Source: Rhodospirillaceae bacterium
GTDB lineage: Bacteria; Pseudomonadota; Alphaproteobacteria; UBA7887
Reading direction: 5' to 3'
Assembly: GCA_002728255.1 (NCBI GenBank)
Contig: PBWV01000001.1
Coordinates: forward strand, 1-37,926
DNA length: 37,926 bases
Shown: in pieces, positions 8,313-17,194 of the stretch
How positions within the stretch are numbered: position 1 is the stretch's first letter
How the letters are laid out: each line of letters opens with the position of its first letter
Program-made: the position numbers and the translations under genes
Notes under the pieces: model-generated
What the model saw: only the letters and a program-made list of their open reading frames with translations
Database searches by the model: none
What the model was told of the DNA's origin: nothing

Positions 8313-10241
8313 TTACTCGGGATCTCCAGTGGTTCTAGTCCGGCTAAATTCTGGCACTAATTGGTGTAGGAACTCAAGCGTTGGCCCCTCTTCCCTTGCA
8401 CTGGCCAACGAGGAAAGTTTTGAAAGAGTTATTTGCAATGTATCTATAGCAGTCGGTTGAGTGACGGCAAGGCGGATTGCTTCGTGGTCGGTGGGAATCA
8501 AGGTTTCCCAGTCATGAAAGAGCTCCTCCGAGAGCTTTTCACCTCCTCTAAGGCCAATATATTTTATGGAGATATCTTCATCGGGCCTTAGTCCGGAAAG
8601 ACGAATAATCTGTTTTGCTAGATCTTGGATACGGATTGGTTCCCCCATATCCAGTACATAGAGACTCCCCAAAGGTTCAGAGGCGGTGTTAGCTTTTTTG
8701 CCTGGGGAGAGCGCTAATACACAGGCTTGCAATACTAGTTCTACAGACTCGCTCACCGTCATAAAATACCGCTGGATATCCGGGTGCGTCACTGTAAGAG
8801 GCCCCCCGTTAGCAAGCTGTTCCTGGAATAGCGGCACTACGGAACCTGTTGAACCCAAAACATTGCCAAATCGGACTGTCATAAAACGGGTACCACTATT
8901 TGGGTTCAGCGTGTTCAGAGCCTGGCAGTAGTTCTCCGCAAGCCATTTGGTTGCCCCCATTACGCTGCTAGGCTTGACTGCCTTATCGGTGGAAATTTGA
9001 ACCATAGCAGAAACATGGAATGCTTTGCAGACGTCGGCAACGTTCACGGTACCCTGTACATTAGTGAGGATAGCCTCACAAGGATTGGACTCAGCGAGAG
9101 GAACGTGCTTTAGGGCTGCGGCGTGAAAGACCAAATCAGGCCTTTCTGCCTCGAACAATTGGGACAAAAAGTTTTTGTCTCGGATATCGCCTAAAACAGC
9201 ACATTTATCCAAAGATGGAGCCTGTTTGGCCAGCTCTTTTTCTATGCAATATAGGTTATATTCGCCGTGGTCTAAGAGAATGAGCCGATGAGGTTGTTTT
9301 GCGGCAACTTGGCGGGAGAGCTCGCTGCCTATCGATCCGCCGGCACCGGTGATCAACACTTTGCGACCGCGTACCAGAGATGTCATCGCCGCTCGATCGA
9401 GCCGGGATTGAGGTCTTCCAAGAAGATCTTCAATGGCAATGGGGCGGGATTCGGTTACATTAGAGCTTTCCATTTTGAAGTCAGTAAGACGGGGGAGCCT
9501 CGCAAGTGTCATGCCGTGACTATCAGCTAATTCCAATAAGCTACGAATTTGCACACCGGTTACCGGTGCCCCTGCAATAAGTATTCGCTGAGGTCTCACG
9601 CTCGCCTGATTGAGGTCTTTCAGCACTCCTTCAAGGGTTGTCAAATCGCCAAGAATGGGTATGCCGTGGATGTACCTTCCTATAGCATCTCCGTTGGTTC
9701 CGATTAAACCAAGAATGCGGTATTGCTCCCCCGGTCTTTTTTGCTGGCGCAGAAAAGCATCAGCGATATCGTCCGTGCCAACTACTATGACGGGAATTCG
9801 GCTAAGGCCGCTGCTATCTAATAGTCCAACAACACCCCTGTCCTTAAAGATCCTATAGAAGAGCCGCGGACCTCCTAAAAGACCGATGAGTAGAAGCCAC
9901 GTAATTACTAATACCGACCTAGGGATAGACTCCAACCTAGTAAGAACAAACATTGCCAACGCAAAAATCAATATTGCTAGTGACACAGCCTTAGTAATGG
10001 CCAAAAAATCGTCCAGGGATGCGTAGCGCCAAATTCCCCGATAGAGGTGCATTTTGACGAATACAATCCCAGAGATGGTCGTAAAAATGATCGTGCCCTC
10101 TAGCAGAAATCCCTGAGCCTGGAGCCAAAAATCCGAGCCCATCCTAAGATATAAAGAGGAAATGAAAGCGACCCCTGCCATAATTATATCATGGCCGGCG
10201 GCTACGTAAGGGCGGTCTAATCTTAAGCGAAAGTGAGTCAT
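8313..10241 (-). CDS. WbpM/CapD-like membrane UDP-sugar 4,6-dehydratase
   Basis: This enzyme family converts UDP-GlcNAc to the 4-keto-6-deoxy sugar that feeds QuiNAc, FucNAc and related sugars. From the ATG at 10241 the protein has about 642 residues. Four membrane segments occupy roughly residues 20-125, followed by a CoA-binding-like Rossmann domain. The catalytic SDR domain has LITGAGGSIGSE near 296-307 and STDKAVKPSSVMGATK near 417-432. The Met-x3-Lys in place of Tyr-x3-Lys is typical of WbpM-type dehydratases. The open frame extends 45 codons further, but that would overlap the upstream gene by 124 bases and adds no conserved sequence, so I use the internal ATG, eleven bases after that gene's stop. 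Adjacent to a WbpL-like transferase, it marks the downstream end of the glycan locus. Confidence 0.9.
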   Translation of the reverse strand: MTHFRLRLDRPYVAAGHDIIMAGVAFISSLYLRMGSDFWLQAQGFLLEGTIIFTTISGIVFVKMHLYRGIWRYASLDDFLAITKAVSLAILIFALAMFVLTRLESIPRSVLVITWLLLIGLLGGPRLFYRIFKDRGVVGLLDSSGLSRIPVIVVGTDDIADAFLRQQKRPGEQYRILGLIGTNGDAIGRYIHGIPILGDLTTLEGVLKDLNQASVRPQRILIAGAPVTGVQIRSLLELADSHGMTLARLPRLTDFKMESSNVTESRPIAIEDLLGRPQSRLDRAAMTSLVRGRKVLITGAGGSIGSELSRQVAAKQPHRLILLDHGEYNLYCIEKELAKQAPSLDKCAVLGDIRDKNFLSQLFEAERPDLVFHAAALKHVPLAESNPCEAILTNVQGTVNVADVCKAFHVSAMVQISTDKAVKPSSVMGATKWLAENYCQALNTLNPNSGTRFMTVRFGNVLGSTGSVVPLFQEQLANGGPLTVTHPDIQRYFMTVSESVELVLQACVLALSPGKKANTASEPLGSLYVLDMGEPIRIQDLAKQIIRLSGLRPDEDISIKYIGLRGGEKLSEELFHDWETLIPTDHEAIRLAVTQPTAIDTLQITLSKLSSLASAREEGPTLEFLHQLVPEFSRTRTTGDPE

Positions 10242-10252
10242 TGGAGAAACAA

Positions 10253-11305
10253 CTAGGGTCCGACGGACTGAGATACTAGCCGAAAATAGCATAAAAGGGC
10301 TACTATCCCAAAAAAGGCCCCAATAAGACCCGGTAGGATTATAATGGTGCTTACCAACGCACAAGCAATCAGCCAAATGTTGGTTATTATGATTGCTCTA
10401 GTAGCTTGAGAATGGCTGAGTTGGCCAGCGACAGCCCTCTGATAGAAATGCTGCCTGTGGGCCTTCCAAACGGGCTCAAGTCTAATGGCCCGGTCAATTA
10501 GGGTCAGACTTGCGTCTACTAGGTAATAACTCGGTAAAATCAAAGCGGCGGCCCACTCTCCTTCCCGGGCTAGGCTGAAAAGTAGCCACCCGAGTAAGAA
10601 GCCTAAAGGTATACTGCCAACATCGCCCAGAAATAACTTTGCCGGATGCCAGTTCCAGGAAAGAAAACCCAAGGTTGAGGCGGCAACAATAATAGCGAGC
10701 GAGGAAATGTAACTTTCTGATCCAAGGAAGCCTAGCGTGAGGGCTATCCCCGCACATATTGAAATGGTTTCAACACCAGTTATGCCGTCGATGCCGTCCA
10801 TAAAGTTGAAGACATTCATAAACCAAATCCAACCTATACCGACTACTATCATTCCCAGGGGATGAGCTAGAAAACCCAACAACATAAAATCTGTTGGGAT
10901 TAGAAGCATACTTATTGTTACCACCACTGTTTGTGCAGATAAGCGGCTTATTACTGAAAGATTGCTGATATCATCAAACCAGCTGACTATAGCTATTAGT
11001 AGAGCCATTGAAGTTATCACACTAATTTGGCGCATATGATCTAACCCAAGTGCGCTGAGAGCCGCCCATCCAATTAATATCACGCTTACCAGGGCAATTC
11101 CTCCGCCCCTTGGTACCGAACCGCAATGACTTGATCGTGTGCCTGGGTTGTCCAGTATACGATGTCTTAACAGCAAGGAACGCGCGAATGCCGCGCATAA
11201 CCATGTTGAGCCGGCGGCAATCCCGGCTGACACAGCTAGTATCATGATGTCTAGAGGCACAACGGGCCTAAGGCCGATGTGGCAACTTTTAGAAAGGGGC
11301 GGCAC
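10253..11305 (-). CDS. WbpL/WecA-like polyprenyl-phosphate sugar-1-phosphate transferase
   Basis: Family members attach the first N-acetyl sugar phosphate from a UDP-sugar to undecaprenyl phosphate at the inner membrane, starting lipid-linked glycan assembly. The 350-residue, highly hydrophobic protein has the catalytic Asp pair in SWFDDISNLS (111-112). It also has NVFNFMDGIDGITG (164-177), LFLGDVGSIPLG (224-235) and the C-terminal loop KAHRQHFYQRAV (281-292), which resembles the AHRxHxYQ of WbpL rather than the loop of WecA or MraY. GTG at 11305 is the first start; GTG near 11260 or ATG at 11245 would remove an unusual short hydrophilic leader and may be correct. Placement just before the WbpM-like gene suggests the dehydratase product is its substrate sugar. 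Confidence 0.88.
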   Translation of the reverse strand: MPPLSKSCHIGLRPVVPLDIMILAVSAGIAAGSTWLCAAFARSLLLRHRILDNPGTRSSHCGSVPRGGGIALVSVILIGWAALSALGLDHMRQISVITSMALLIAIVSWFDDISNLSVISRLSAQTVVVTISMLLIPTDFMLLGFLAHPLGMIVVGIGWIWFMNVFNFMDGIDGITGVETISICAGIALTLGFLGSESYISSLAIIVAASTLGFLSWNWHPAKLFLGDVGSIPLGFLLGWLLFSLAREGEWAAALILPSYYLVDASLTLIDRAIRLEPVWKAHRQHFYQRAVAGQLSHSQATRAIIITNIWLIACALVSTIIILPGLIGAFFGIVALLCYFRLVSQSVGP

Positions 11306-11397
11306 GGCATGAATCCCGACGTGGACTTTGGTCCTACTTCGAGCCCAACATTGGTTACTTTTGTTTTGTGGAAAATTAATTTTGCAAGGTACATACG

Positions 11398-12864
11398 CTA
11401 TATGGCTTTCAATTTACGCCATGCGAATGTGATCATCCGCACTAGTAACCATCCGTCCCGAAAGCGAGAAATTTGGGTTACTCCATAGGTCCGCGCGGCA
11501 TAACGAATCGGTATTTCTGCTATTTTTAGGTTGAGTTTTGCGGCGCCAAAGAGGAGGTCATAATCTCCGAACGGGTCAAATTCTCCAAAATAGGAACGAT
11601 TTTCCGCTATTTTCTTATAATCCTCCCTCGAAAGTACCTTGGTGCCACAGAGGGTGTCGGTGAGCCTCTGATCTAGTAACCATGAAAATAAAATTGAAAA
11701 ACCCCTATTTGCCACAAGATTAAGAAAACGCATCGCCTTTGGGTCAAGGGGATAGATGAGCCGACTTCCATTTATAAATTCCCCCTTACCTTGGACGTAG
11801 GCATTATAGAATTTGGGTAAGGCCTCGGGCACTACAGTGAGATCGGCATCCAATATCATGAGGAGGTCGTTTTTAGCTTCGGCAAAACCTTTACGAACGG
11901 CATCACCTTTTCCAATGCCCTCTTGTACATAACTCCGTATATCCCAATCTGGATATGTGCGGATAACCCTATCAATTTGCTGAAGGGTATTATCGTCAGA
12001 GTGACCCTCAACAAATATCACTTCCATAGTTTGACAAAATCGGGGCATGCGAGATATCGCGTTTTCAATATTACCCTCTTCATTACGGCAGGGGATAATT
12101 ATGGAAACAGACGGGTTGGCAAGTGGTTTACGAACCTCAGGTCGAGCAACGATATAGTGGCGAAGGCATAGACTTCTTATAGCGGGCCACCAAGAAAAAA
12201 CTTTATTGATCACTCGGCCCAACCCAAAAAGGTGTTTCGGAACTAGCTGTCGGTAATTCCGTTTTACCACTTCAAAATCAGCAAGTTCCAGCAGGTGAGC
12301 AATGTCTCGTGAGGAAAGCCAATTCGATGGTACCTGACGCTGCTTAAATCCAAAACGTTCAGCTAGTTTTAGCGCCGGGCTCCAAAGGAGAGAGTAATAA
12401 GATACTATTATCCGAGTGTGTGGCTTACATAGTGTCTTGAGAGAGGCAAGCGTGTCAGAGATATCTTCTAACATTCCAATAGTGTCAGAGAGAATGATTA
12501 TGTCAAAGGTGCCTCCTAGTTTTTTGAACGTGTCAGGGTTTTCTATATCGCCTACATAAAACCTGTATTGTGGAAGATTATCTGTCGCTATTTGAATAGA
12601 TTTCTCGCTCAGGTCGACCCCCACACCGCTTCTTGGAGAGAGTGCTTCTAACAGATCCCCAACGCCGCACCCTAAATCCAGTATCCGAGCATTGGATGGT
12701 GTTAAAAAACGCATAAATCTATAGTGATCATCGTAGTAAAATTGGTTGCGTGCAATCCACGTCGTTCTCTGGTCAGCTACCTGGTCAGCTAGTGCCTTTA
12801 TAGTTTGCTTCCGCAGTGATAATGGCGCGTTTGTAGGTGTAGTTTCTAGGCTATTTTTCATCAA
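11398..12864 (-). CDS. Fusion protein: SAM methyltransferase + GT2 glycosyltransferase
   Basis: The 488-residue protein joins two enzymes. Residues about 40-200 form a class I SAM-dependent methyltransferase with ARILDLGCGVGDLLEAL (59-75) and the acidic VGVDLSEKS (81-89). After a linker with HYIVARPEVRKP, residues about 250-480 form a GT2 domain with VSIIIPCRNEEGNIENAI (253-270) and the metal-binding motif MILDADL (337-343). GT2 enzymes transfer sugars from nucleotide sugars, often to a polyprenyl-linked acceptor. There is no strong transmembrane pair at the C-terminus. The fusion implies that methylation and sugar transfer act on the same glycan or lipid carrier, but acceptor and order are unknown. 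The frame is continuous with no sign of an assembly join. The next gene upstream (CysQ) is 88 bases away. Confidence 0.88.
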   Translation of the reverse strand: MMKNSLETTPTNAPLSLRKQTIKALADQVADQRTTWIARNQFYYDDHYRFMRFLTPSNARILDLGCGVGDLLEALSPRSGVGVDLSEKSIQIATDNLPQYRFYVGDIENPDTFKKLGGTFDIIILSDTIGMLEDISDTLASLKTLCKPHTRIIVSYYSLLWSPALKLAERFGFKQRQVPSNWLSSRDIAHLLELADFEVVKRNYRQLVPKHLFGLGRVINKVFSWWPAIRSLCLRHYIVARPEVRKPLANPSVSIIIPCRNEEGNIENAISRMPRFCQTMEVIFVEGHSDDNTLQQIDRVIRTYPDWDIRSYVQEGIGKGDAVRKGFAEAKNDLLMILDADLTVVPEALPKFYNAYVQGKGEFINGSRLIYPLDPKAMRFLNLVANRGFSILFSWLLDQRLTDTLCGTKVLSREDYKKIAENRSYFGEFDPFGDYDLLFGAAKLNLKIAEIPIRYAARTYGVTQISRFRDGWLLVRMITFAWRKLKAI

Positions 12865-12952
12865 TTTGGGCTGATTGGGATAAAAAAGGATAGTTCATTA
12901 GCAAAGGGGTTGGGACCCATCGTATTGGAGTGTCGGAGGATGTAAAGCGGGA

Positions 12953-13738
12953 TCAGCCTCCATCGGCGAGAAAATTGGGATTTTCAAAGCCAGGTTTTCC
13001 GTAGCGTAAGCGCTCACCGGTAATAGTCCTTATGCGCCCGCCCGCCGCCGCTAGGATCGCGTGACCGGCTGCGATGTCCCACTCCATGGTCCTTCCAAAA
13101 CGGGGATAAATGTCTGCACTGCCTTCCGCGACTTTGCAAAACTTCAAGGAGGAGCCAGCGGCTTGGAAATCCCTTATCTTTTTTTGAGAAAGCCATTCCT
13201 CGGTTGCCGCGTTGGAATGGGAGCGGCTGCCCACTGCGGTGGGACCGGCGGGAGGGATTGGCCTTGTGCTGATTTGAATAGGATTTTCCCCGCCAGATGC
13301 CCTAAACGCTCCAACGCCGTTTTCACCCCAATAAATGCAGTCTTGTGCCGGGAGATAAATGACGCCTAATTGCGGTTTTCGGTGGACGATTAGGGCAATA
13401 TTAACGGTAAATTCATCACGCCCAGCTATGAACTCCTTAGTGCCGTCTAGGGGGTCGACAAGCCAGAACGGCTCACTTACGTTTTTAATGGCCTCCATGC
13501 TCTCAACGCTTTCCTCGGCAACAATTACAGCGCCCGGTTGTATGCGCTTTAGGGCTGTCACAATATGGTCGTTGGCTGCCTTGTCGGCTTTAGTGACAGG
13601 TGACATATCATGCTTCAGGTCGTACTCAACCACTCCGCTAATTGGGACAAAGGAATTTATAATTGCACCAGCTTCTGCGGCGATGGAGCATACTTGATGA
13701 ATGAGTGTAGATCCTGTTGGTACGAGAGAACCCATCAC
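12953..13738 (-). CDS. cysQ: 3'(2'),5'-bisphosphate nucleotidase CysQ
   Basis: CysQ removes the 3'-phosphate of PAP (3'-phosphoadenosine 5'-phosphate), the by-product of sulfotransferases and PAPS reductase. The 261-residue protein belongs to the metal-dependent, lithium-sensitive phosphatase family. It has AEES (74-77), WLVDPLDGTKEFIAGRDEFTVNIAL split as WLVDPLDGTKEF (92-103) then GRDEFTVNIAL, and WDIAAGHAILAAAGG (220-234). The KEF and RDEFTVN segments favour CysQ over inositol monophosphatase or histidinol phosphatase. It lies within the glycan locus close to a sulfotransferase gene (15050-15922), which gives it an obvious local job. ATG codons at 13738 and 13735 are both usable. Confidence 0.88.
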   Translation of the reverse strand: MMGSLVPTGSTLIHQVCSIAAEAGAIINSFVPISGVVEYDLKHDMSPVTKADKAANDHIVTALKRIQPGAVIVAEESVESMEAIKNVSEPFWLVDPLDGTKEFIAGRDEFTVNIALIVHRKPQLGVIYLPAQDCIYWGENGVGAFRASGGENPIQISTRPIPPAGPTAVGSRSHSNAATEEWLSQKKIRDFQAAGSSLKFCKVAEGSADIYPRFGRTMEWDIAAGHAILAAAGGRIRTITGERLRYGKPGFENPNFLADGG

Positions 13739-13946
13739 GATTTTCCAATAGTTCTAGTGCATAGAGTAACGCTAAGGTCTACCATAACATGATCTATTTT
13801 AACGCCATGACCTCCACACGAGGGATTTTATTGGTAAAATGGAGTGTTTGCCATTATTAAACATTAACATGGGATTTATTTCCGGCCATTCATCTTTTAC
13901 TCGAGACCACCACAACACGCTGCAGGGGGTATTGGTGTCATTATTT

Positions 13947-13975
13947 TTGACGCCAGCTGGATGGATGTTTAATGT
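13947..13975 (+). promoter_or_regulatory. Sigma70-type promoter-like sequence before the FabH-like gene
   Basis: TTGACG at 13947-13952 and TAATGT at 13970-13975 are separated by exactly 17 bases. They lie 53 bases upstream of the ATG of the only plus-strand gene in the glycan locus. The hexamers match the consensus at five and four positions. The rest of the 290-base gap (13739-14028) is AT-rich with no other feature I can support. Confidence 0.42.
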
Positions 13976-14028
13976 CATAACAGAATTTTAAGAGCCTGGT
14001 AAGGGCTTAGGTACTTTAGGTAGAGAAA

Positions 14029-14976
14029 ATGCGGATCGAAGCTATAGAATTTCAGCTTGGCTCAAGAGTGGAGGGTCTTTCCGACTTATCTGACGATAAT
14101 CCCGAGTGGCAAATCGACCGCTTATTTGCCAAAACGGGCGTTGAGCGCCGACATCTTTTGGCATCTAACGAAACACCTTTGCAGTTAGCCGAAGGCGCGT
14201 GCAACCGCCTATTTCAGCGAACTGGAAAACGTAAGGTGGGTGGCTTGATTTATGTTACCCAGTCGCCTGAATCGACAATACCAACTACAGCGTGTCTTCT
14301 CCACGAGACTTTAGGGTTAGAGGAGGCATGTTTAGCCTTTGATCTTAACCAAGGTTGTTCTGGTTTTGTGTATGGTTTGTCAGTAGCTAGTGGGCTTATC
14401 AAAAGCCAAGCTATTGATAGTTGTTTGGTTGTCTGTGCGGAGGCCTATAGCAAGTATATTTCCCCTCACGACAGAACGTGCCGTCCCATATTTAGTGATG
14501 GCGCAAGCGCGGCTCTAGTGGTTAATGATGGTGAGGGTGATATTGGCCCGTTTGTATTCGCTACGGATGGTAGTGGTGCGCCTAACTTAACCCTTCTCCA
14601 TAAATCCGATAATGACGGATTGGGACGCCAGGTTCTTCATATGAATGGGCCTAAAGTCTTAGATTTCACCATGGAAGCAGTTCCTAAGTATGTCCACGAA
14701 CTGCTGAACAGATCATCTTTGTCGGTAGAGGAAGTTGATTTATTTATTTTTCATCAGGCGAGTAAGGTTGTATTAGATCGCATTGGATCCAAGTTAGCCT
14801 TGGACGAGGAAAAAATCTTTAGAAACTATAGGGAAGTAGGAAATACAGTTTCTGCTACTATACCCGTTGCAATGAAGGAGGCCCTGGGTGCCGACGTGCT
14901 CCGTTCGGGCATGACGGTGGTTCTGATGGGCTTTGGAGTTGGGTATTCTTTGGCAGGCTGCATTTTGCGCACGTGA
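14029..14976 (+). CDS. FabH-like 3-oxoacyl-ACP synthase III
   Basis: This is a thiolase-fold ketoacyl synthase of the KAS III type. The Cys-His-Asn triad is complete: Cys110 in DLNQGCSGFVYGL, His242 in FIFHQASKVVLD and Asn272 in REVGNTVSATIP. At 315 residues it has normal length, and the C-terminal GFGVGYSLAGCIL matches the family end. KAS III enzymes condense an acyl-CoA with malonyl-ACP. Members embedded in surface-glycan or natural-product loci often make special acyl chains rather than starting bulk fatty acid synthesis. No acyl carrier protein or ketoreductase gene is adjacent, and the Asn motif NTVSATIP departs from the usual NTSAAS. So a dedicated role, such as an acyl group for the glycan or lipid, is more likely than housekeeping FabH. 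An AGGTAGAG ribosome site precedes the ATG. Confidence 0.87.
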   Translation: MRIEAIEFQLGSRVEGLSDLSDDNPEWQIDRLFAKTGVERRHLLASNETPLQLAEGACNRLFQRTGKRKVGGLIYVTQSPESTIPTTACLLHETLGLEEACLAFDLNQGCSGFVYGLSVASGLIKSQAIDSCLVVCAEAYSKYISPHDRTCRPIFSDGASAALVVNDGEGDIGPFVFATDGSGAPNLTLLHKSDNDGLGRQVLHMNGPKVLDFTMEAVPKYVHELLNRSSLSVEEVDLFIFHQASKVVLDRIGSKLALDEEKIFRNYREVGNTVSATIPVAMKEALGADVLRSGMTVVLMGFGVGYSLAGCILRT

Positions 14977-15049
14977 ACAGGGCTTCAGGAGAGCACGGCA
15001 ACGTGGTTTAGGTATTGTGTGGAGCAGAACGATTTTCATTCTACTGACC

Positions 15050-15922
15050 TTACAGTTTGAAGCTCTTTGCTCCGCTTAAAAGCTGCATCATTCTAAGGTT
15101 GCTGAGATCGTAAAAACTTTGGACAAACCTCTTCTCCTCGGATGACAGCGTATATTTGCTCTTGGAACCCAGAAGGGGCACGAGCTGTTTGCCTAATTTT
15201 CTTAGGCTCGGAGTGTCCGGGGCCCATCTTGGTAAGTGTTTTAATATCTTGGCTGCCGTTTTTGAGCGTCCAGAGTTTTGTGGAGGGGCAGTAAAAGGCA
15301 TTGGACTGAGGTCGAAAAATTCACAGAGTTCTCTGAGAAAGTCAGTTCTATTTTCTGAGAGTTGAGTGAAACTTAATACTTTAACATTTTCAGGGCCAAA
15401 TTCATCAATGTAAGCTTGTATCGTGAGGTCATAGTGGCCGGCTCGTAATAACACTTTTCCTTTTGATGTGGAGCAAAAGTCTATGAAAGAGCGGTGTCCC
15501 GGTTGCAAGTGATCAAGGTAATAGCTGTATGCTGAACTTAACCATGTAACCTGATCTCTGACTACCATTAGAACCTTGCTGTTTGGAAAGCGGGTGCGCC
15601 ACGCAGAGGCGATTTTTCTTGGAGCTATGTCGATAGCTTTACTCAAATCATTCCATGGAACACTTTCCCATTTGAGTTGAGGCCATAACTCGGGCTTCTT
15701 ATATATTACAGATTCACAGAGACGCTCTTGCATGGAAATATACAACTTGGCTTGTCCGGCTTGCCTTCGTTCTTTCTCTGAGAAGGTTACTCGACTTGGC
15801 GAAAATAGGTGGCGAGCTGCAATTCGATCTATAAAAACTTGCGGATGGGTTTGAAAAAATTTCTGAAGGAATGTAGAGCCTGCCTTAGAATAGCCCATAA
15901 AAAGGACATCAGGCTGTTTCAT
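15050..15922 (-). CDS. Sulfotransferase (PAPS-dependent)
   Basis: Sulfotransferases move sulfate from PAPS to hydroxyls or amines of sugars, lipids or proteins. The 290-residue protein carries the 5'-phosphosulfate-binding loop VLFMGYSKAGSTFLQKFF (6-23), with Lys13 as the probable catalytic lysine. The 3'-phosphate-binding segment KVLMVVRDQVTWLSSAYSYY (116-135) has Arg122 and a following Ser. A conserved-type GHYD (about 162-165) and a C-terminal SSEEKRFVQSFYDLSNLRM fit the Sulfotransfer family used for surface glycans and nodulation factors. It is the last gene of the long minus-strand unit and overlaps the ligase/polymerase gene by 14 bases. It likely sulfates the locus's glycan; CysQ nearby would clear PAP. 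It converges on the FabH-like gene. Confidence 0.88.
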   Translation of the reverse strand: MKQPDVLFMGYSKAGSTFLQKFFQTHPQVFIDRIAARHLFSPSRVTFSEKERRQAGQAKLYISMQERLCESVIYKKPELWPQLKWESVPWNDLSKAIDIAPRKIASAWRTRFPNSKVLMVVRDQVTWLSSAYSYYLDHLQPGHRSFIDFCSTSKGKVLLRAGHYDLTIQAYIDEFGPENVKVLSFTQLSENRTDFLRELCEFFDLSPMPFTAPPQNSGRSKTAAKILKHLPRWAPDTPSLRKLGKQLVPLLGSKSKYTLSSEEKRFVQSFYDLSNLRMMQLLSGAKSFKL

Positions 15923-17180
15923 GATTCATACCTAAATTCGTTGTGCTAGAAGGCGGCGGTATATCATGTTTTCTAATTGCAATCATAAACATAGCAGTCA
16001 TACCCAGGGTCGCTAGCCACCATCCCTGCCAGATGCCAAAACAAAGGTGGGCAACCACCAGTGCGGAACTTAAGGTTCCTATAGTGGCGGCTGCATAAAG
16101 TCTGGTGTTTGCTCTTAGGTTACGAATGGTTAACAAGAATAAGGTGCCCCATAACAGTAAGCCAACTGCGCCTAACTCCAGCCAAATTTGTAGGGCCGCG
16201 TTATGAGTGTGCAGTGGTATAGCTGGCGCGGTAACAGCCACTCCCTCGGTAGTTGTGTTGACAAAGAGCTCTGTGTCACCACCTGGAAAGATGCGAGCTG
16301 TATCTAGGCCCCACCCGAGAAATGGGCGTTGCAACACGTGGTCCGCGGCAAACTGCCATATAACAAATCGGTGGATCTCGGCTGTATTGTCAGTGACGTT
16401 GGCTATTAGAAACTGGGTGGCCCAAGGAGAGAGCTGGGGAAAGAACGGGATCACTGCAATGGAGGCAACGAAAGACGCACACACTAATGTGGTTGCCACG
16501 CGGAGTTTGAGCCAGGCGACAAAAAATCCACAAGCTCCAAGTGCTAAGGCAAGAGAGGGAGCCGTGGGGCCGAGTAGAAGGATTGCGACGAAGGTTATTC
16601 CTAGGAAGGCTGCAGCCACCAGTAACCCAAAACTCTTGGTTAGGCAAAAAACAGAGGGCCATACTAAAATAGCGAGGATACTGGCAGTCCTATTTAAGGC
16701 AGTTAGCTTATGGGCCGCCATCTCCTCCTGGTTAATCCAAATGGTGATAGCCGTAATTGCGCCCGTTCGGAGTAGCGTGACCAGTACACCTAAAAGCATA
16801 CCAAATGCGAGAAACTTGCCAACGTTATGGCTGTCCTCAGGTTCAATATTCAATGCGGCACTAAGTAGCACAATAAGTACACAGCTAATTGCTAAGATGC
16901 GCAGTGCTGCCAGGAGGCTTTGTGTCTCATTTACTGACCAGAGAGCTGATGCGCAGCCCCATAGTGCTAAGCCTAACGCCGTCAATGCAAACGGGTGGGA
17001 TGGGGTCGGCAAAAGGCGCGTTCTGTGTAGAAACCTTTGCAATAAGATTATTGTGGCAGCGGCTATTCCAGGGACCCCGATTAAGAGAGGCGCGAGAGCT
17101 GCTGTGATTGGGGTTATTATGGCAAGTCCACAAAGCACACCGCCCTCGGAGGGTGCCCAGCTTGGATATTTAACCTGCAT
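15909..17180 (-). CDS. O-antigen ligase / Wzy-type polymerase membrane protein
   Basis: The protein (423 residues from the ATG at 17180) is almost wholly hydrophobic with about ten or more membrane segments. A large extracytoplasmic loop contains ENVTDNTAEIHRFVIWQFA-like sequence, here NVTDNTAEIHRFVIWQF, and then FLGWGLDTARIFPGG and HTHNAALQIWLELGAVGLLLW. The RxxxW and GxGxxxxxxxxxH-Nxxl(Q)xW(l)ELG pattern is that of the Wzy_C (O-antigen ligase/polymerase) family. Such proteins either polymerise lipid-linked repeats or transfer finished chains to lipid A or protein on the periplasmic side; sequence alone does not separate these. The frame opens 34 codons earlier, but those overlap the asparagine synthase gene and lack hydrophobic or conserved sequence, so I choose the ATG 14 bases after its stop. 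Confidence 0.85.
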   Translation of the reverse strand: MQVKYPSWAPSEGGVLCGLAIITPITAALAPLLIGVPGIAAATIILLQRFLHRTRLLPTPSHPFALTALGLALWGCASALWSVNETQSLLAALRILAISCVLIVLLSAALNIEPEDSHNVGKFLAFGMLLGVLVTLLRTGAITAITIWINQEEMAAHKLTALNRTASILAILVWPSVFCLTKSFGLLVAAAFLGITFVAILLLGPTAPSLALALGACGFFVAWLKLRVATTLVCASFVASIAVIPFFPQLSPWATQFLIANVTDNTAEIHRFVIWQFAADHVLQRPFLGWGLDTARIFPGGDTELFVNTTTEGVAVTAPAIPLHTHNAALQIWLELGAVGLLLWGTLFLLTIRNLRANTRLYAAATIGTLSSALVVAHLCFGIWQGWWLATLGMTAMFMIAIRKHDIPPPSSTTNLGMNHETA

Positions 17181-17194
17181 GGCACGATGTCCCG

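Noticed and set aside
10242-10376. 45-codon N-terminal extension of the WbpM-like protein
   Set aside because: It overlaps the WbpL-like gene by 124 bases and has no conserved or hydrophobic pattern fitting the family.
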